DNA from: CAYQOX01 sp964419335
GTDB lineage: Bacteria; Hinthialibacterota; Hinthialibacteria; Hinthialibacterales; Hinthialibacteraceae
DNA: 64,000 bases
Direction of reading: 5' to 3'
Assembly (NCBI GenBank): GCA_964419335.1
Contig: CAYQOX010000003.1
Coordinates: 62,001 to 126,000 of the forward strand
Position numbers and translations under genes: made by a program. Position 1 is the stretch's first letter; every line of letters starts with the position of its first letter. Below the pieces are notes generated by a model. The model was not told where the DNA came from and ran no database searches. It saw only the letters and a program-made list of their open reading frames with translations. This document shows positions 1 to 9,181 of this stretch, piece after piece.

Positions 1-169
1 CGTCCTGGTCGATGTCGAAGACCACGCAACAGGTTTGCTCGTCACCTTGATTAGGAATCGGGATATCGCCATCCGCCGAGCTCATTCGCTTCCATTGGAC
101 TTCAGAGAATGAGACGGAAACCGTGATAAACGCTAATATACACAAATGAATTAACCATGTAATTTTCAT
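1..169 (-). CDS. N-terminus of an exported protein, truncated by window edge
   Basis: Reading the minus strand from the ATG at 169 gives an open frame of 56 codons that runs off the window. A strong ribosome-binding site (GGAGGAAGG) lies just upstream. The first 20-22 residues form a signal peptide (MKITW, then a hydrophobic run ending near SVSFSE). The visible mature part contains CCVVFDIDQD, which resembles the start of an FG-GAP/VCBS-type repeat blade, so an exported beta-propeller is possible. That is inference from ten residues. It is transcribed divergently from the helicase gene at 295. Confidence 0.6.
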   Translation of the reverse strand, partial: MKITWLIHLCILAFITVSVSFSEVQWKRMSSADGDIPIPNQGDEQTCCVVFDIDQD

Positions 170-294
170 GAATCCTTCCTCCCGTTCAATAAATGATACG
201 AATTCTATATCGTAAAATTCGGTTGTGAATTGATTTTAAAACAAGGAGAGTTAATCATAAAGCCATCTTTTGCTATTATACCATAAACATTCTT

Positions 295-2766
295 ATGGAA
301 ATAAATATGAGGAAAATGAATAGTAAAACAAAATCACAGACCAAGAAACAAGTCAAACAAACCAAAGCGAAGAAAACGCCTAGAACACGTAAACCTAAAG
401 ACATGTCATTACCTGAATGGCAAAGGGCTCTTCGGAGAGAATTTGGCCGTGAGCAGAATTTTGAATTAAAAAATATTGGTGAAGATCCGATTTTCTCAGA
501 ATTCTTCGTGAGCAATCCTGAGAGTGAGAGAACCTACCGGGTGGCCATCCGTGGAAATCAAGCAGGCGATAATTTTTGTTCTTGCCCTGATTTTGCAGTG
601 AATCTTTTAGGGACTTGTAAACATATTGAATTTACCCTGGCTAAATTGGAGCGCAAACGCGGTGCGAAGAAGCGATTTCGAGAAGGTTTTATTCCTCCCT
701 ATTCGGAAATCTATCTTCGCTATGGGACGAGGAGAGAAGTTTGTTTTAAAGCCGGGACCGAGTGCCCCGAGGAACTGCGAAAGTATGTTACAAAATTTTT
801 TGATCAAGAAGGTGCTCTCAAACCGAATGCTTATTTGCGTTTTCATACTTTTATGAAAAATGCGCCGAAAAATGGACATGAACTTCGGTGTTACGAGGAT
901 GTGCTTCAGTACATTGCCCAGTTGCGGGATGACCATCATCGAGAAAAACTCATTAATCAGAAATTTCGTCAAGGAGTTTCTAGTCCAACGTTTAAAAAAT
1001 TACTGAAGACCCATTTGTATCCTTATCAACGAATAGGGGCATTATTCGCTGCCAAAGCAGGTCGCTGTTTGATCGGCGATGATATGGGACTCGGGAAGAC
1101 TATCCAAGCCATTGCGGCAGCGGAAATTCTCGCCCAGACCGTTGGGATAGAACGGGTTCTGATTATCTGTCCAACTTCATTAAAACACCAATGGCGGCAA
1201 GAAATCGAAAAATTCACCGATCGTAGTTTCGAAGTTGTAGAAGGTCCCATGACGAGACGGAAAGAGGCTTACCACAATGATGCCTTCTATAAAATTACCA
1301 ATTATGAAGTGATTCATCGAGATATGGAGGAGATTTCGCAATGGTCACCGGATCTCATTATCTTGGATGAAGCACAACGTATCAAAAATTGGAATACTCG
1401 ACGTGCTCAAAGCGTGAAACGGTTGGATTCCAAATACGCTTTTGTTTTAACAGGAACGCCTTTAGAAAACCGGCTGGAAGAACTTCATTCGATTGTGGAA
1501 TTTATTGATCGTTATCGCCTCGGGCCTCTGTATCGCTTTTTGGCTGAGCATCAACATGTGGATGAAGTCGGAAAGGTGGTTGGTTATAAAAATTTATCTA
1601 CCATTGCTCAATCGCTAGAGCCTATTCTGATTCGGAGAACGAAAGATGAGGTCCTCAAAGAATTGCCAAAACGTATAGATAAGCATTACTTTGTTCCTAT
1701 GACAAAGGAACAAAGGGATTGTCATGAAAGCAATCGGGAGACGGTGGCGAAACTTGTTTATAAATGGAGAAAGTTTGGCTTTCTTTCTGAGCAGGATCAA
1801 CGGCGGCTTATGGTCGCATTGCAATTCATGCGTATGTCGTGCAATAGCACTTTTTTGATTGATAAACAAACGGACTATGGGACGAAGGCCGATGAAGTCG
1901 TTCAACTCTTCGATGAAATTATGGAAAATCCCCATGCAAAAATCGTTGTGTTTAGTCAATGGATAGCAACACATCAACTGATCATTGATCGTCTTAACTC
2001 AAGGCCATGGAAATATGCTTTCTTTCATGGTTCTTTGTCTAGTCAAGAACGAGGAAAACTCATTCATGCTTTTAACAATGATCCAGAGTGCAGAGTCTTT
2101 TTCTCGACAGACGCGGGAGGTGTGGGATTGAATTTACAAAAGGCGTCTGTGGTGATTAATATGGATCAGCCTTGGAATCCAGCGGTACTTGATCAACGTA
2201 TTGGGCGTGTTCATCGCCTAGGACAAGAGCGCTCGGTGCAAGTTTTTCATTTTGTTTCCCAAGGAACCATTGAGCATGGGATGCTGGATGTGTTGCGTTT
2301 CAAAAAGTCGGTTTTTTCCGGTGTGCTTGATGGAGGGGAGAGTGAAGTCTTTCTTGGTGGCACCAAGTTGAAAAAGTTTATGGATACGGTGGATCAAGTT
2401 TCCCAGAAAATTCCTGATGCAGGTCCCTCCCAAGAAGATCAATATTTGGATGGGAATGAAATAGTCAAGGAGGGTGAAGAACAGATCGAGACAAGTACGG
2501 CCAAGAGACCAAGGAGCCAAGAACAAGACCCTTGGGTTGAATTGGTATCGACAGGTGTGGATTTTATCAATCAATTAGGTGAAACATTGCAATCATCAGG
2601 TGATGGGCAGAAGACAAAGCCTCAATATAATCAATATATTGAAAAGGATGAAAAAACCGGAGAAACCCACCTCAAGATCCCGATGCCGGATCAGAAAACT
2701 TTAGAAACGATAACAACCGCGCTGAAGCCGTTATTGGAAGCGTTTCAGGATCGATTTCAAAAATAA
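295..2766 (+). CDS. SWI2/SNF2-family helicase with N-terminal SWIM zinc finger
   Basis: Predicted ATP-dependent DNA translocase of the SNF2 superfamily 2 group. After a Lys/Arg-rich N-terminus comes a SWIM zinc finger (CSC at about residues 95-97, then CKH at 108-110, the CxCx(n)CxH pattern). The helicase core follows: Walker A GDDMGLGKT near 260, Walker B-like DEAQ near 357, TGTPLENR near 385, and a C-terminal lobe with GGVGLNLQ and the arginine-finger motif QRIGRVHRLGQ near 633. The last ~130 residues are charged and unassigned. SWIM-SNF2 proteins are thought to act in chromatin-like remodelling, transcription recycling (RapA-like) or repair; no partner is adjacent. A TATTAT -10 with a weak TTAATC -35 sits at about 253-281. 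The start is uncertain: ATGs at 295, 307 and 316 are all possible, and only 316 has GAGG close upstream. Confidence 0.9.
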   Translation: MEINMRKMNSKTKSQTKKQVKQTKAKKTPRTRKPKDMSLPEWQRALRREFGREQNFELKNIGEDPIFSEFFVSNPESERTYRVAIRGNQAGDNFCSCPDFAVNLLGTCKHIEFTLAKLERKRGAKKRFREGFIPPYSEIYLRYGTRREVCFKAGTECPEELRKYVTKFFDQEGALKPNAYLRFHTFMKNAPKNGHELRCYEDVLQYIAQLRDDHHREKLINQKFRQGVSSPTFKKLLKTHLYPYQRIGALFAAKAGRCLIGDDMGLGKTIQAIAAAEILAQTVGIERVLIICPTSLKHQWRQEIEKFTDRSFEVVEGPMTRRKEAYHNDAFYKITNYEVIHRDMEEISQWSPDLIILDEAQRIKNWNTRRAQSVKRLDSKYAFVLTGTPLENRLEELHSIVEFIDRYRLGPLYRFLAEHQHVDEVGKVVGYKNLSTIAQSLEPILIRRTKDEVLKELPKRIDKHYFVPMTKEQRDCHESNRETVAKLVYKWRKFGFLSEQDQRRLMVALQFMRMSCNSTFLIDKQTDYGTKADEVVQLFDEIMENPHAKIVVFSQWIATHQLIIDRLNSRPWKYAFFHGSLSSQERGKLIHAFNNDPECRVFFSTDAGGVGLNLQKASVVINMDQPWNPAVLDQRIGRVHRLGQERSVQVFHFVSQGTIEHGMLDVLRFKKSVFSGVLDGGESEVFLGGTKLKKFMDTVDQVSQKIPDAGPSQEDQYLDGNEIVKEGEEQIETSTAKRPRSQEQDPWVELVSTGVDFINQLGETLQSSGDGQKTKPQYNQYIEKDEKTGETHLKIPMPDQKTLETITTALKPLLEAFQDRFQK

Positions 2767-2803
2767 AGAGTATGACACCTAGTCTAACAATAAGGAGAGC
2801 AAA

Positions 2804-3847
2804 GTGAATACAACAAAATCTGTCTTTCGTTCTTGCGCGATGATTGTCTTCTTTGCAATAGCCGTCCTGCATTGTGGGTATGCGACTGATTACGTGGTTT
2901 CCGTCAAAGACTCGAATATTTATTTGAATGATGAAGCCGTAAAAATCATTGGCCTGCGCGGCTCGAATGCGCTTCTCTCAGAGGAAGAGACCCAGGAATT
3001 GATCGATCACTTGCCGATTTTTAAATCCTATGGGGTGAACACAGTGAGTGTTTATTTTATGGGCTCGCGTTTTGGTGATGTGAAAGGATATAAACCGGAT
3101 GCCTCGCTTGACCTTGTCTATACAGGAAGGATGAGCCGTATCCTCGAAGCCGCCGACCGCGAGGGGATGATCGTTCTTATTGGTTGCCTTTATTGGGGGA
3201 ATTCAAAGGCTAAGGAAAACCTTGTCGATTGGAACCAAGAAGATACGAACCAGGCGGTGGCAAACACAGTCGCGTGGTTAAAACAAAATAACTATCGCAA
3301 CGTGATCGTGGATCCGGATAACGAAGGCATGGCCTCACGCGCGAAACAATGGCGGATAGAGCCAATGATCGCTGCTGCCAAAGCCGTGGATGATCAATTC
3401 GTTATGGGATATAACAACAAGCCTGAGCCTCCTTCCAATGCTGATGTCCTTTTGCATTTTAGTCCCAAGGATGGAAAGCGCCCTTATGTGGAGAGTGAAG
3501 GCACTCCAACGAACGCGCCTCAAGGCTATTGGGGAAGATATAGCAAAGAAGAAGGGTATTATAACTACATCCGCATTGGGCGTTATAGCGAAGCGATGAA
3601 AGAGAATCAGATCCAATTATCCAGAAAGAATATCGAAGAGCATAATGGTTATCTTTTTGCTTCCACGTGGTTGCAATGTGGACCGGGAGAGGGGGGCGGT
3701 GGACCGTTTATGAAGCCAGGTGGACGGGCTGAGAATCCACATATCGATGAAGAGGTTAAAACTCTTCAGGATGATGCAGGGATATTATGGTGGCTAGAGT
3801 GGGTTAAAGAAACCTACGGTGAGTGGAAGCCACCGAAGAAAAAATAG
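2804..3847 (+). CDS. exported TIM-barrel glycoside hydrolase-like protein
   Basis: GTG start with a good ribosome-binding site (AAGGAG, 6 nt spacing), 37 nt after the helicase stop. Residues 1-27 form a signal peptide. The mature protein reads like a clan-A glycosidase barrel: a KIIGLRGSN segment, repeated beta/alpha units, a DPDNEGM segment near residue 172 that could carry the acid/base Glu, and YVESEG near 229 that could carry the nucleophile. Trp- and Gly-rich loops near the C-terminus (STWLQCGPGEGGGG) fit a sugar-binding face. Substrate and family number cannot be assigned. It probably acts outside the cytoplasm on polysaccharide, but the catalytic Glu assignment is inference. Confidence 0.65.
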   Translation: MNTTKSVFRSCAMIVFFAIAVLHCGYATDYVVSVKDSNIYLNDEAVKIIGLRGSNALLSEEETQELIDHLPIFKSYGVNTVSVYFMGSRFGDVKGYKPDASLDLVYTGRMSRILEAADREGMIVLIGCLYWGNSKAKENLVDWNQEDTNQAVANTVAWLKQNNYRNVIVDPDNEGMASRAKQWRIEPMIAAAKAVDDQFVMGYNNKPEPPSNADVLLHFSPKDGKRPYVESEGTPTNAPQGYWGRYSKEEGYYNYIRIGRYSEAMKENQIQLSRKNIEEHNGYLFASTWLQCGPGEGGGGPFMKPGGRAENPHIDEEVKTLQDDAGILWWLEWVKETYGEWKPPKKK

Positions 3848-3864
3848 AAGAGCGGATGAGTCAT

Positions 3865-3888
3865 GTGGGGGCCGGTTACGGCCCCCAC
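3865..3888 (+). terminator. hairpin between convergent genes
   Basis: A perfect 9-bp GC-rich stem (GTGGGGGCC / GGCCCCCAC) with a 6-nt GGTTAC loop lies between the converging genes ending at 3847 and 3919. The tract after it on the plus strand is only TGTTAATTTAT, so it is a weak intrinsic terminator. It may serve both directions. Confidence 0.5.
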
Positions 3889-3918
3889 TGTTAATTTATA
3901 AGAGGCGTGATTTGATGT

Positions 3919-4959
3919 TTAGGCGAAATGACGCATGCATGGTGGACCTTCATAGGGGCTATCATCACCTAGGCTGAATTGGCTTTGCATTTTTTCAAAG
4001 ACGGAGATGCAATCGTCCGACATTTCTTGCAGGTGCGCGAGTTCTTTCTCATTCGCTGGTTTGTAGGTTTTCGCGGCGACCACGGCTTTTTCAAAAATAT
4101 CCACCCACGCAGGAGGAACCACAGCGGTGACGTTCTTTTGGGATGCGCTGAAATTGATTGCCATTTGGACTTCGCTTTGTTCTTCTGTGGGGCGATACCA
4201 CCAATTGCGCGTTTTTTCTACATCTTGCGGCCATCGTCCTTTGCTGAAGGTTTTCATGGCGAGGACGGCGCTCCCTTGTTTTTCTGCGGCTTCGAGCACT
4301 TCTTTGCCGAAACCAAATTTATAATATTCCACAAAATTAATGGGGAACATTACCGAATCAAACTTATGTTTTTCGAGTGCGGCTACAGCGCTTTTTGTGG
4401 TATGGGCGGAAAAGCCGATATAGCGGACCAAGCCCTCTTCTTGCGCTTTGAAAATGGTTTCCATCGCCCCGCCTGGAGCGAAGGCTTCTTCCACTTCTTC
4501 AGTGGAACGAAGGTGATGCATTTGATAAAGATCAAAGTAATCAGTCTTCAGTCTTTTCAGGGAACGTTCGAGTTCCTCCCGTGCTCCTTCTTTATCGCGC
4601 ATCTTGGTCTTACAGGCTAAAAAGTATTTATCGCGTTGCAGGTCTTGCAGAGCGACTCCCATTTTCTTTTCGCATTCCCCGTCTCTTCCATAGGCGGGAG
4701 CGACATCGTAAAAGTTTAAGCCACGACCAAAAGCGCTGTGCATCGATTCCGTGCATTGCTCTTGCTCCAAGTGCATAAGGCACAAGCCCGGAAACACGAC
4801 GAGGGGGAGTTTTTCTCCTGTAGTTCCTAACTCACGTAAGGGGATCTCACAGGTGTCTTCCGAACGATCTTTGAATCCTAACGCATTGACGAGTGGAGAT
4901 TGCAACCCGAATGCGCCAGCCACACTACCTACAATTTTTAAAAAAGGCCGTCTCTTCAT
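3919..4959 (-). CDS. Tat-exported aldo/keto reductase
   Basis: NAD(P)-dependent aldo/keto reductase family, 346 residues. The N-terminus carries a twin-arginine signal (KRRPFLK, then a hydrophobic run to about residue 26), so the enzyme is probably folded and exported. The catalytic tetrad is visible: Asp85 and Tyr90 in DVAPAYG, Lys117 in ACKTKM, His148 in DLYQMHH. It lacks the C-terminal ferredoxin-like domain found in some bacterial relatives. ATG at 4959 follows GAGGTGG. A promoter is visible upstream at 4987-5015. Substrate unknown; neighbours give no pathway. Confidence 0.88.
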   Translation of the reverse strand: MKRRPFLKIVGSVAGAFGLQSPLVNALGFKDRSEDTCEIPLRELGTTGEKLPLVVFPGLCLMHLEQEQCTESMHSAFGRGLNFYDVAPAYGRDGECEKKMGVALQDLQRDKYFLACKTKMRDKEGAREELERSLKRLKTDYFDLYQMHHLRSTEEVEEAFAPGGAMETIFKAQEEGLVRYIGFSAHTTKSAVAALEKHKFDSVMFPINFVEYYKFGFGKEVLEAAEKQGSAVLAMKTFSKGRWPQDVEKTRNWWYRPTEEQSEVQMAINFSASQKNVTAVVPPAWVDIFEKAVVAAKTYKPANEKELAHLQEMSDDCISVFEKMQSQFSLGDDSPYEGPPCMRHFA

Positions 4960-4986
4960 AATCCACCTCGGTATAATAGTTTTCTC

Positions 4987-5015
4987 ATTTTATCGAATTT
5001 TACTTTTTGTTACAA
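4987..5015 (-). promoter_or_regulatory. putative sigma-70 promoter for the aldo/keto reductase
   Basis: On the minus strand TTGTAA and TAAAAT are separated by 17 nt, with the start codon about 28 nt beyond the -10 box. Matches to consensus are 4/6 and 5/6. Read by eye only. Confidence 0.45.
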
Positions 5016-5124
5016 GCAAATGAGTTGGAAATGGTGGAATGGCAAGTAGGTCATCTGTTTTTATTTTGCTTAACTTCGGATCGCGAGGATTGTGACCTGG
5101 GCAGATAGCGGAATGAGGGGATTT

Positions 5125-5610
5125 TTATTCTTGAGGAGGATCCAACTCACTTGAGATTATTGCTTGATTGTTATCGCTCTGAATGTATTTCGCGATCGAG
5201 TCGAGGATGCCGTTGAGGAAACTGGGGGATTGTGTATCGGCGTAGCACTTTGCCAGTTCTAAGGCTTCGTTGATGATAACCCGAGGTGAAGTCTCTGGAT
5301 TATACTGCATTTCACATACGGCAAGCCGTAAGATATTCCTATCGACTGGAGACATGCGAGTAATACGCCAATGGTGGGAGTGTTTTTTGATGATTTCATC
5401 AATTTTATCTTGTTCGGTTAGAACCTTGTGAATTAACTGATTTCCAAAAGGGATAGCGTGGTGAGTGATATGGAGTTTGTCATCCGCTTCCCAGAAATTA
5501 GGTTTGGGGAAGAGTGGATGTTCGATACCTCGTTCTTTTTGGATATCTAGCCCATAGAGAATGCGAAGTGCATATTCACGGGCGAGGTGGCGTGGTCCGG
5601 ATGCTTTCAT
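5125..5610 (-). CDS. nusB: transcription antitermination factor NusB
   Basis: 161-residue NusB, the RNA-binding helical protein that joins NusE/S10 on boxA RNA to support rRNA antitermination. Recognised by the N-terminal ARxYALRILY helix, the VDRNILRLAVCEM motif in the middle and the C-terminal VIINEALELAKCYAD...FLNGILDSI block. Its ATG overlaps the ribH stop by four bases (ATGA), so translation is probably coupled. It is the last gene of the riboflavin operon. The ribH-nusB pairing is common in bacteria. No clear intrinsic terminator follows before 4960. Confidence 0.96.
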   Translation of the reverse strand: MKASGPRHLAREYALRILYGLDIQKERGIEHPLFPKPNFWEADDKLHITHHAIPFGNQLIHKVLTEQDKIDEIIKKHSHHWRITRMSPVDRNILRLAVCEMQYNPETSPRVIINEALELAKCYADTQSPSFLNGILDSIAKYIQSDNNQAIISSELDPPQE

Positions 5611-6071
5611 AATTGCTCATACACGTTGATTATTTCGATCGCGGCAAGAGCGGCGTCGAAGCCTTTGTTGCCGGATTTTGTGCCAGCGCGTTCGATGGCC
5701 TGCTCGATGGTATTGGTAGTCAGGACGCCGAAAGAAATGGGAATTTCATTTTCGAGGCTGACTTGGGCGACTCCTTTGGAGGCCTCGGCAGCGACATAAT
5801 CAAAATGAGGAGTATCACCCCGGATCACAGCGGAGAGAGCGATGAGCGCGTCAAATTTATTGGAGCGTGCCATTTTTTTTAAGATGACAGGGATTTCCCA
5901 AGAGCCAGGGACACGTACGATGGTAATATTGTTTTCATCTCCGTTATGACGCTTGATCGCATCCAACGTGCCTTCTAAGAGGCGTTCGGTAATAAAACTA
6001 TTAAAACGGGAGACCACAATGCCAAAGGTTTTGTTGGCTGCATTAAGATTGCCTTCTACGATTTGGACCAT
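5607..6071 (-). CDS. ribH: 6,7-dimethyl-8-ribityllumazine synthase
   Basis: Condenses 5-amino-6-ribitylaminouracil with 3,4-dihydroxybutanone 4-phosphate to lumazine, the penultimate riboflavin step. The 154-residue length is typical. Visible family motifs are VSRFNSFI near the N-terminus, PGSWEIP, the AVIRGDTPHFDYV segment holding the catalytic His, GVLTTNT and GNKGFDAA. The start overlaps the 3' end of ribBA by 16 nt and the stop overlaps nusB by 4 nt, indicating one transcript. The enzyme normally forms a capsid-like cage or pentamers that can enclose riboflavin synthase (family knowledge). Confidence 0.97.
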   Translation of the reverse strand: MVQIVEGNLNAANKTFGIVVSRFNSFITERLLEGTLDAIKRHNGDENNITIVRVPGSWEIPVILKKMARSNKFDALIALSAVIRGDTPHFDYVAAEASKGVAQVSLENEIPISFGVLTTNTIEQAIERAGTKSGNKGFDAALAAIEIINVYEQL

Positions 6072-7273
6072 GATTCACTTTCCTCAATTAAATGCCCCAT
6101 TTTTTCAACTTTGGTTTTGAGATAACGGGTGTTGTATTCGTTTTGACGTACTTGGATAGGAATGCGTTCCACAATTTCAAGATTAAACGCGGATAATCCC
6201 ACGATTTTGCGGGGATTATTGGTCATCAAGCGCATTTTTTTGACGCCCAAGGCGGAGAGAATCTGTGCGCCAATGCCGTAGTCGCGTTCATCCGCTTTGT
6301 GACCTAGTTTGATATTGGCTTCCACTGTGTCGTAACCTTGATCCTGAAGAACATAGGCATGGAGTTTTTGGACTAAACCGATCCCTCGTCCTTCCTGGCG
6401 CATGTAGAGCAGGACTCCGCGTCCTTCTTCTTCGATCTTCTTCAGTGCCACTTCTAGTTGTTCGCCGCAGTCACAGCGCATGGATCCAAGAATATCGCCT
6501 GTCAGACATTCATCATGAACACGGGTCAACACAGGCTCGTCGCTGGTGATATCCCCTTTGACTAAGGCAAGATGAATTTTGTCGTTGACTGCATTGGTGA
6601 AAAGATAAAGATCATACATGCCGTATTTGCTTGGCAACTTGGTTTTAAGCACTTCTTTAACTAATTTTTCGGTTTTATGGCGATAGGAGATTAGATTTTC
6701 AATCGTGACGATCCCGATTTTGTGTTCATGGGAGAGTTTTTCAAGGGCAGGCATGCGGGCTGCGTTGCCTTCTTCATCGAGAATTTCACATAGAGCACCA
6801 ACAGGGGTTAAGCCCGCGATTTTCATAAGATCCACCACGGCTTCAGTATGCCCTGCGCGGCGGAGAACGCCGCCCTTCATGGCAATCAGTGGAAAAATAT
6901 GGCCAGGTCGGCCGAAATCCTCGGCCTGGCTATTGTCATCGGCTAGTTTTTGGATGGTGACAGAGCGGTCGCTGGCAGAAATGCCGGTCGTGGTTCCCTC
7001 GGCCGCATCGACACTAACAGTGAAGTTTGTATGGTGAAGAGAAGTGTTATCGGAAGTCATGGGAGTGAGTTTTAACTTGTCTGCACGTTCCTTTTCCATT
7101 GCGACGCATAAAAGGCCGCGGGCTTTGGAGATGATAAAGTTTACTTTTTCAGGGGTGCTATACTGGGCAGGAAGAATTAAATCCCCTTCGTTTTCACGGG
7201 ATTGATCGTCAGTTACAATCAAAAAATTGCCCTTTTGGAGTTCTTTTATGGCTTCTTCAATCGTCAAAATCAT
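6056..7273 (-). CDS. ribBA: bifunctional DHBP synthase / GTP cyclohydrolase II
   Basis: Fusion enzyme supplying both precursors of riboflavin. The N-terminal ~205 residues are 3,4-dihydroxy-2-butanone 4-phosphate synthase (DDxxRENEGD near residues 22-31, GRPGHIFP, RRAGHTEA). The C-terminal ~200 residues are GTP cyclohydrolase II, with the zinc-binding set CLTGD...CDCGEQ and YMRQEGRGIGL. 405 residues is normal for the fusion, and key motifs of both halves are intact. It lies 21 nt after ribE in the rib operon. The start has only a weak AGAAG ribosome-binding site, consistent with coupling to ribE. Confidence 0.97.
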   Translation of the reverse strand: MILTIEEAIKELQKGNFLIVTDDQSRENEGDLILPAQYSTPEKVNFIISKARGLLCVAMEKERADKLKLTPMTSDNTSLHHTNFTVSVDAAEGTTTGISASDRSVTIQKLADDNSQAEDFGRPGHIFPLIAMKGGVLRRAGHTEAVVDLMKIAGLTPVGALCEILDEEGNAARMPALEKLSHEHKIGIVTIENLISYRHKTEKLVKEVLKTKLPSKYGMYDLYLFTNAVNDKIHLALVKGDITSDEPVLTRVHDECLTGDILGSMRCDCGEQLEVALKKIEEEGRGVLLYMRQEGRGIGLVQKLHAYVLQDQGYDTVEANIKLGHKADERDYGIGAQILSALGVKKMRLMTNNPRKIVGLSAFNLEIVERIPIQVRQNEYNTRYLKTKVEKMGHLIEESESWSKS

Positions 7274-7294
7274 TGTTGCTTCTACCTAAATTTC

Positions 7295-7939
7295 TCAGTA
7301 TCCATATTGCCGCAATTTTTCAAGCGTTAAACTGGAACTAACTGATTTATTTCCAATGTCCATTAAACGTTGGATATAACGTGCGATGAGGTCTACTTCA
7401 ATATTAATGGGCTCGCCTTCACGTCTGGAACGAAGATTCGTATTTTGGATGGTGTGAGGAACCAGGGCGCATTCGCCTTGGTCATGTTCTACAGAGGCGA
7501 GAGTCAAACTAATGCCGTCAATAGAAATAGAACCTTTTTCGGCTATATACGCGGCCAAATCGGTTGGAAAGCGAAAACGCAGCCGATAAAATTCGCCTTC
7601 AGGAACGATGGCTTCAATGGTTCCTATCCCATCCACGTGGCCGGCGACGTAATGTCCTCCCATACGATCGATAGGGCGTAAAGAAGGTTCGATGTTAACT
7701 TCCCACCCTGATTGCGCATGACGAAAAGTCGTTCGGTTGAGGGTTTCGCCTGATATATCAGCATTAAAAGTATCGGAACCAAAAGATGAGGCTGTCAAGC
7801 AAATCCCGTTGACACAAATGCTATCGCCAACCTCGGCATCTCGCACCGTTTGCGGGGCTAAGATGGTGACATGGGCACTCTGCCCATTGTTATAAATCTC
7901 GAGTATGCGTCCAACTTCCCGGATGATTCCGGTAAACAT
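7295..7939 (-). CDS. ribE: riboflavin synthase, alpha subunit type
   Basis: Dismutates two lumazine molecules to riboflavin. Two tandem lumazine-binding barrels are visible; the first begins MFTGIIREVG, the second follows GGHYVAGHVDG. The start is set at the ATG at 7939, because GAGGAAA sits 4-10 nt upstream and the family almost always begins MFTGI. The longer frame from the GTG at 7951 would place the ribosome-binding site inside the coding region. 214 residues, normal length. Third gene in the rib operon, 70 nt after ribD. Confidence 0.95.
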   Translation of the reverse strand: MFTGIIREVGRILEIYNNGQSAHVTILAPQTVRDAEVGDSICVNGICLTASSFGSDTFNADISGETLNRTTFRHAQSGWEVNIEPSLRPIDRMGGHYVAGHVDGIGTIEAIVPEGEFYRLRFRFPTDLAAYIAEKGSISIDGISLTLASVEHDQGECALVPHTIQNTNLRSRREGEPINIEVDLIARYIQRLMDIGNKSVSSSLTLEKLRQYGY

Positions 7940-8009
7940 GGCTTTCCTCACAACAAAAATAGTTTTGCTGATTTATCTATTGTACATCGTTTATGGTTTT
8001 TTTTCGTAT

Positions 8010-9158
8010 TCAGTCAGTAATTTTTTGAGAAATACGTTCACAAAGAATTCCCTGTATAAGAATATCGTTATCTAGAATTTTATGCTCAATCCTCTGGAGT
8101 GTAAGGGCTTCATCCATCGTTTTACACCCTGAGCCTTGGTAAAATGAGGGAGAATGGGAGCCTCCGATGAGCTTGGGAGCAATATAGATCATTAGTTCAT
8201 TGACGAGATGGGATTCAAGGAAGGCCGTATGAACTTGAGGGCCTCCTTCGATAAAGACGCTAAGAATATTTTCCTGCGCTAATTTACGTAATACATCGAG
8301 TAAGTCAAATTTCAATTCCGGCTCTGTCACTTCGAGGAGTTTGACGCCTCGTTTTGTGAGTTCCTTTTGACGATGCTTGTCACTTTTGGGCGAGCAAACA
8401 ATCCAAACCGGGGATTCTTGAATGGTTTGAAGGATGCGCGCATTGAGGGGGATTTTTAAAAGTGGATCGAGAATGATTCGGGTGGGTGGATTAAATTGTT
8501 CCGCAGTAAGATTGTCAGGTCGTGCCGTGAGAATAGGATCATCGGCGAGAACCGTCCCAATACCGCATAGGATCGCGTCCATTTCTGCTCGGGTCTGGTG
8601 GACGTGCGCTCTGGCCGTTTCGCTCGTGATCCATTGAGAATGCCCGGTCGCGGTGGCGCATTTACCGTCAAGGGAGACCGCCGATTTAAGTACAACCCAA
8701 GGGAGTCCGGTTTCGTGGCGGTGAAAGAAAAAGCGATTTTCATAGCGCGCTTCTGCTTCAAGAACGCCAACATCCACAGTAAGCCCCTTTTCGCGAAGAA
8801 ATGATATACCACGACCTCCCACTTGGGAAAAAGGATCGGGGGAAGCAATGACAACCCGCTGAATCCCCGCTTCGAGGATCGCCTCAGTACAAGGCGGAGT
8901 CATACCATGATGGCAGCAAGGTTCGAGGGTTACATACATGGTAGCACCGGCAGGGTTTTCTTGGCACTGATGGAGAGCCACACGTTCCGCGTGTTCTTCG
9001 CCTTTACGCATGTGATACCCTTCGGCGATGATATGGGGATGGGGGTCTGATGGTGATGACTTGACAATAACACAGCCCACGCGGGGGTTAGGAGAAACCG
9101 TATAACATCCTTTATGGGCGAGCTGCAATGCTCGCCGCATAAAGGTTTCATCGATCAT
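8010..9158 (-). CDS. ribD: bifunctional pyrimidine deaminase / reductase
   Basis: Catalyses the second and third steps of riboflavin synthesis. The N-terminal deaminase domain shows the zinc ligands HAE and PCCHHGMTPPC and the SPNPRVGCV motif. The C-terminal reductase domain shows LKSAVSLDGK and FIEGGPQVHTAFL. The family pattern (MxDExxMRRAL) supports the ATG at 9158. An upstream TTG at 9185 overlaps the previous stop by four bases (TTGA) and could be the coupled start, adding nine residues; neither has a strong ribosome-binding site. Confidence 0.95.
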   Translation of the reverse strand: MIDETFMRRALQLAHKGCYTVSPNPRVGCVIVKSSPSDPHPHIIAEGYHMRKGEEHAERVALHQCQENPAGATMYVTLEPCCHHGMTPPCTEAILEAGIQRVVIASPDPFSQVGGRGISFLREKGLTVDVGVLEAEARYENRFFFHRHETGLPWVVLKSAVSLDGKCATATGHSQWITSETARAHVHQTRAEMDAILCGIGTVLADDPILTARPDNLTAEQFNPPTRIILDPLLKIPLNARILQTIQESPVWIVCSPKSDKHRQKELTKRGVKLLEVTEPELKFDLLDVLRKLAQENILSVFIEGGPQVHTAFLESHLVNELMIYIAPKLIGGSHSPSFYQGSGCKTMDEALTLQRIEHKILDNDILIQGILCERISQKITD

Positions 9159-9181
9159 TGAGTTGGAGGAGAATGAGTTAT

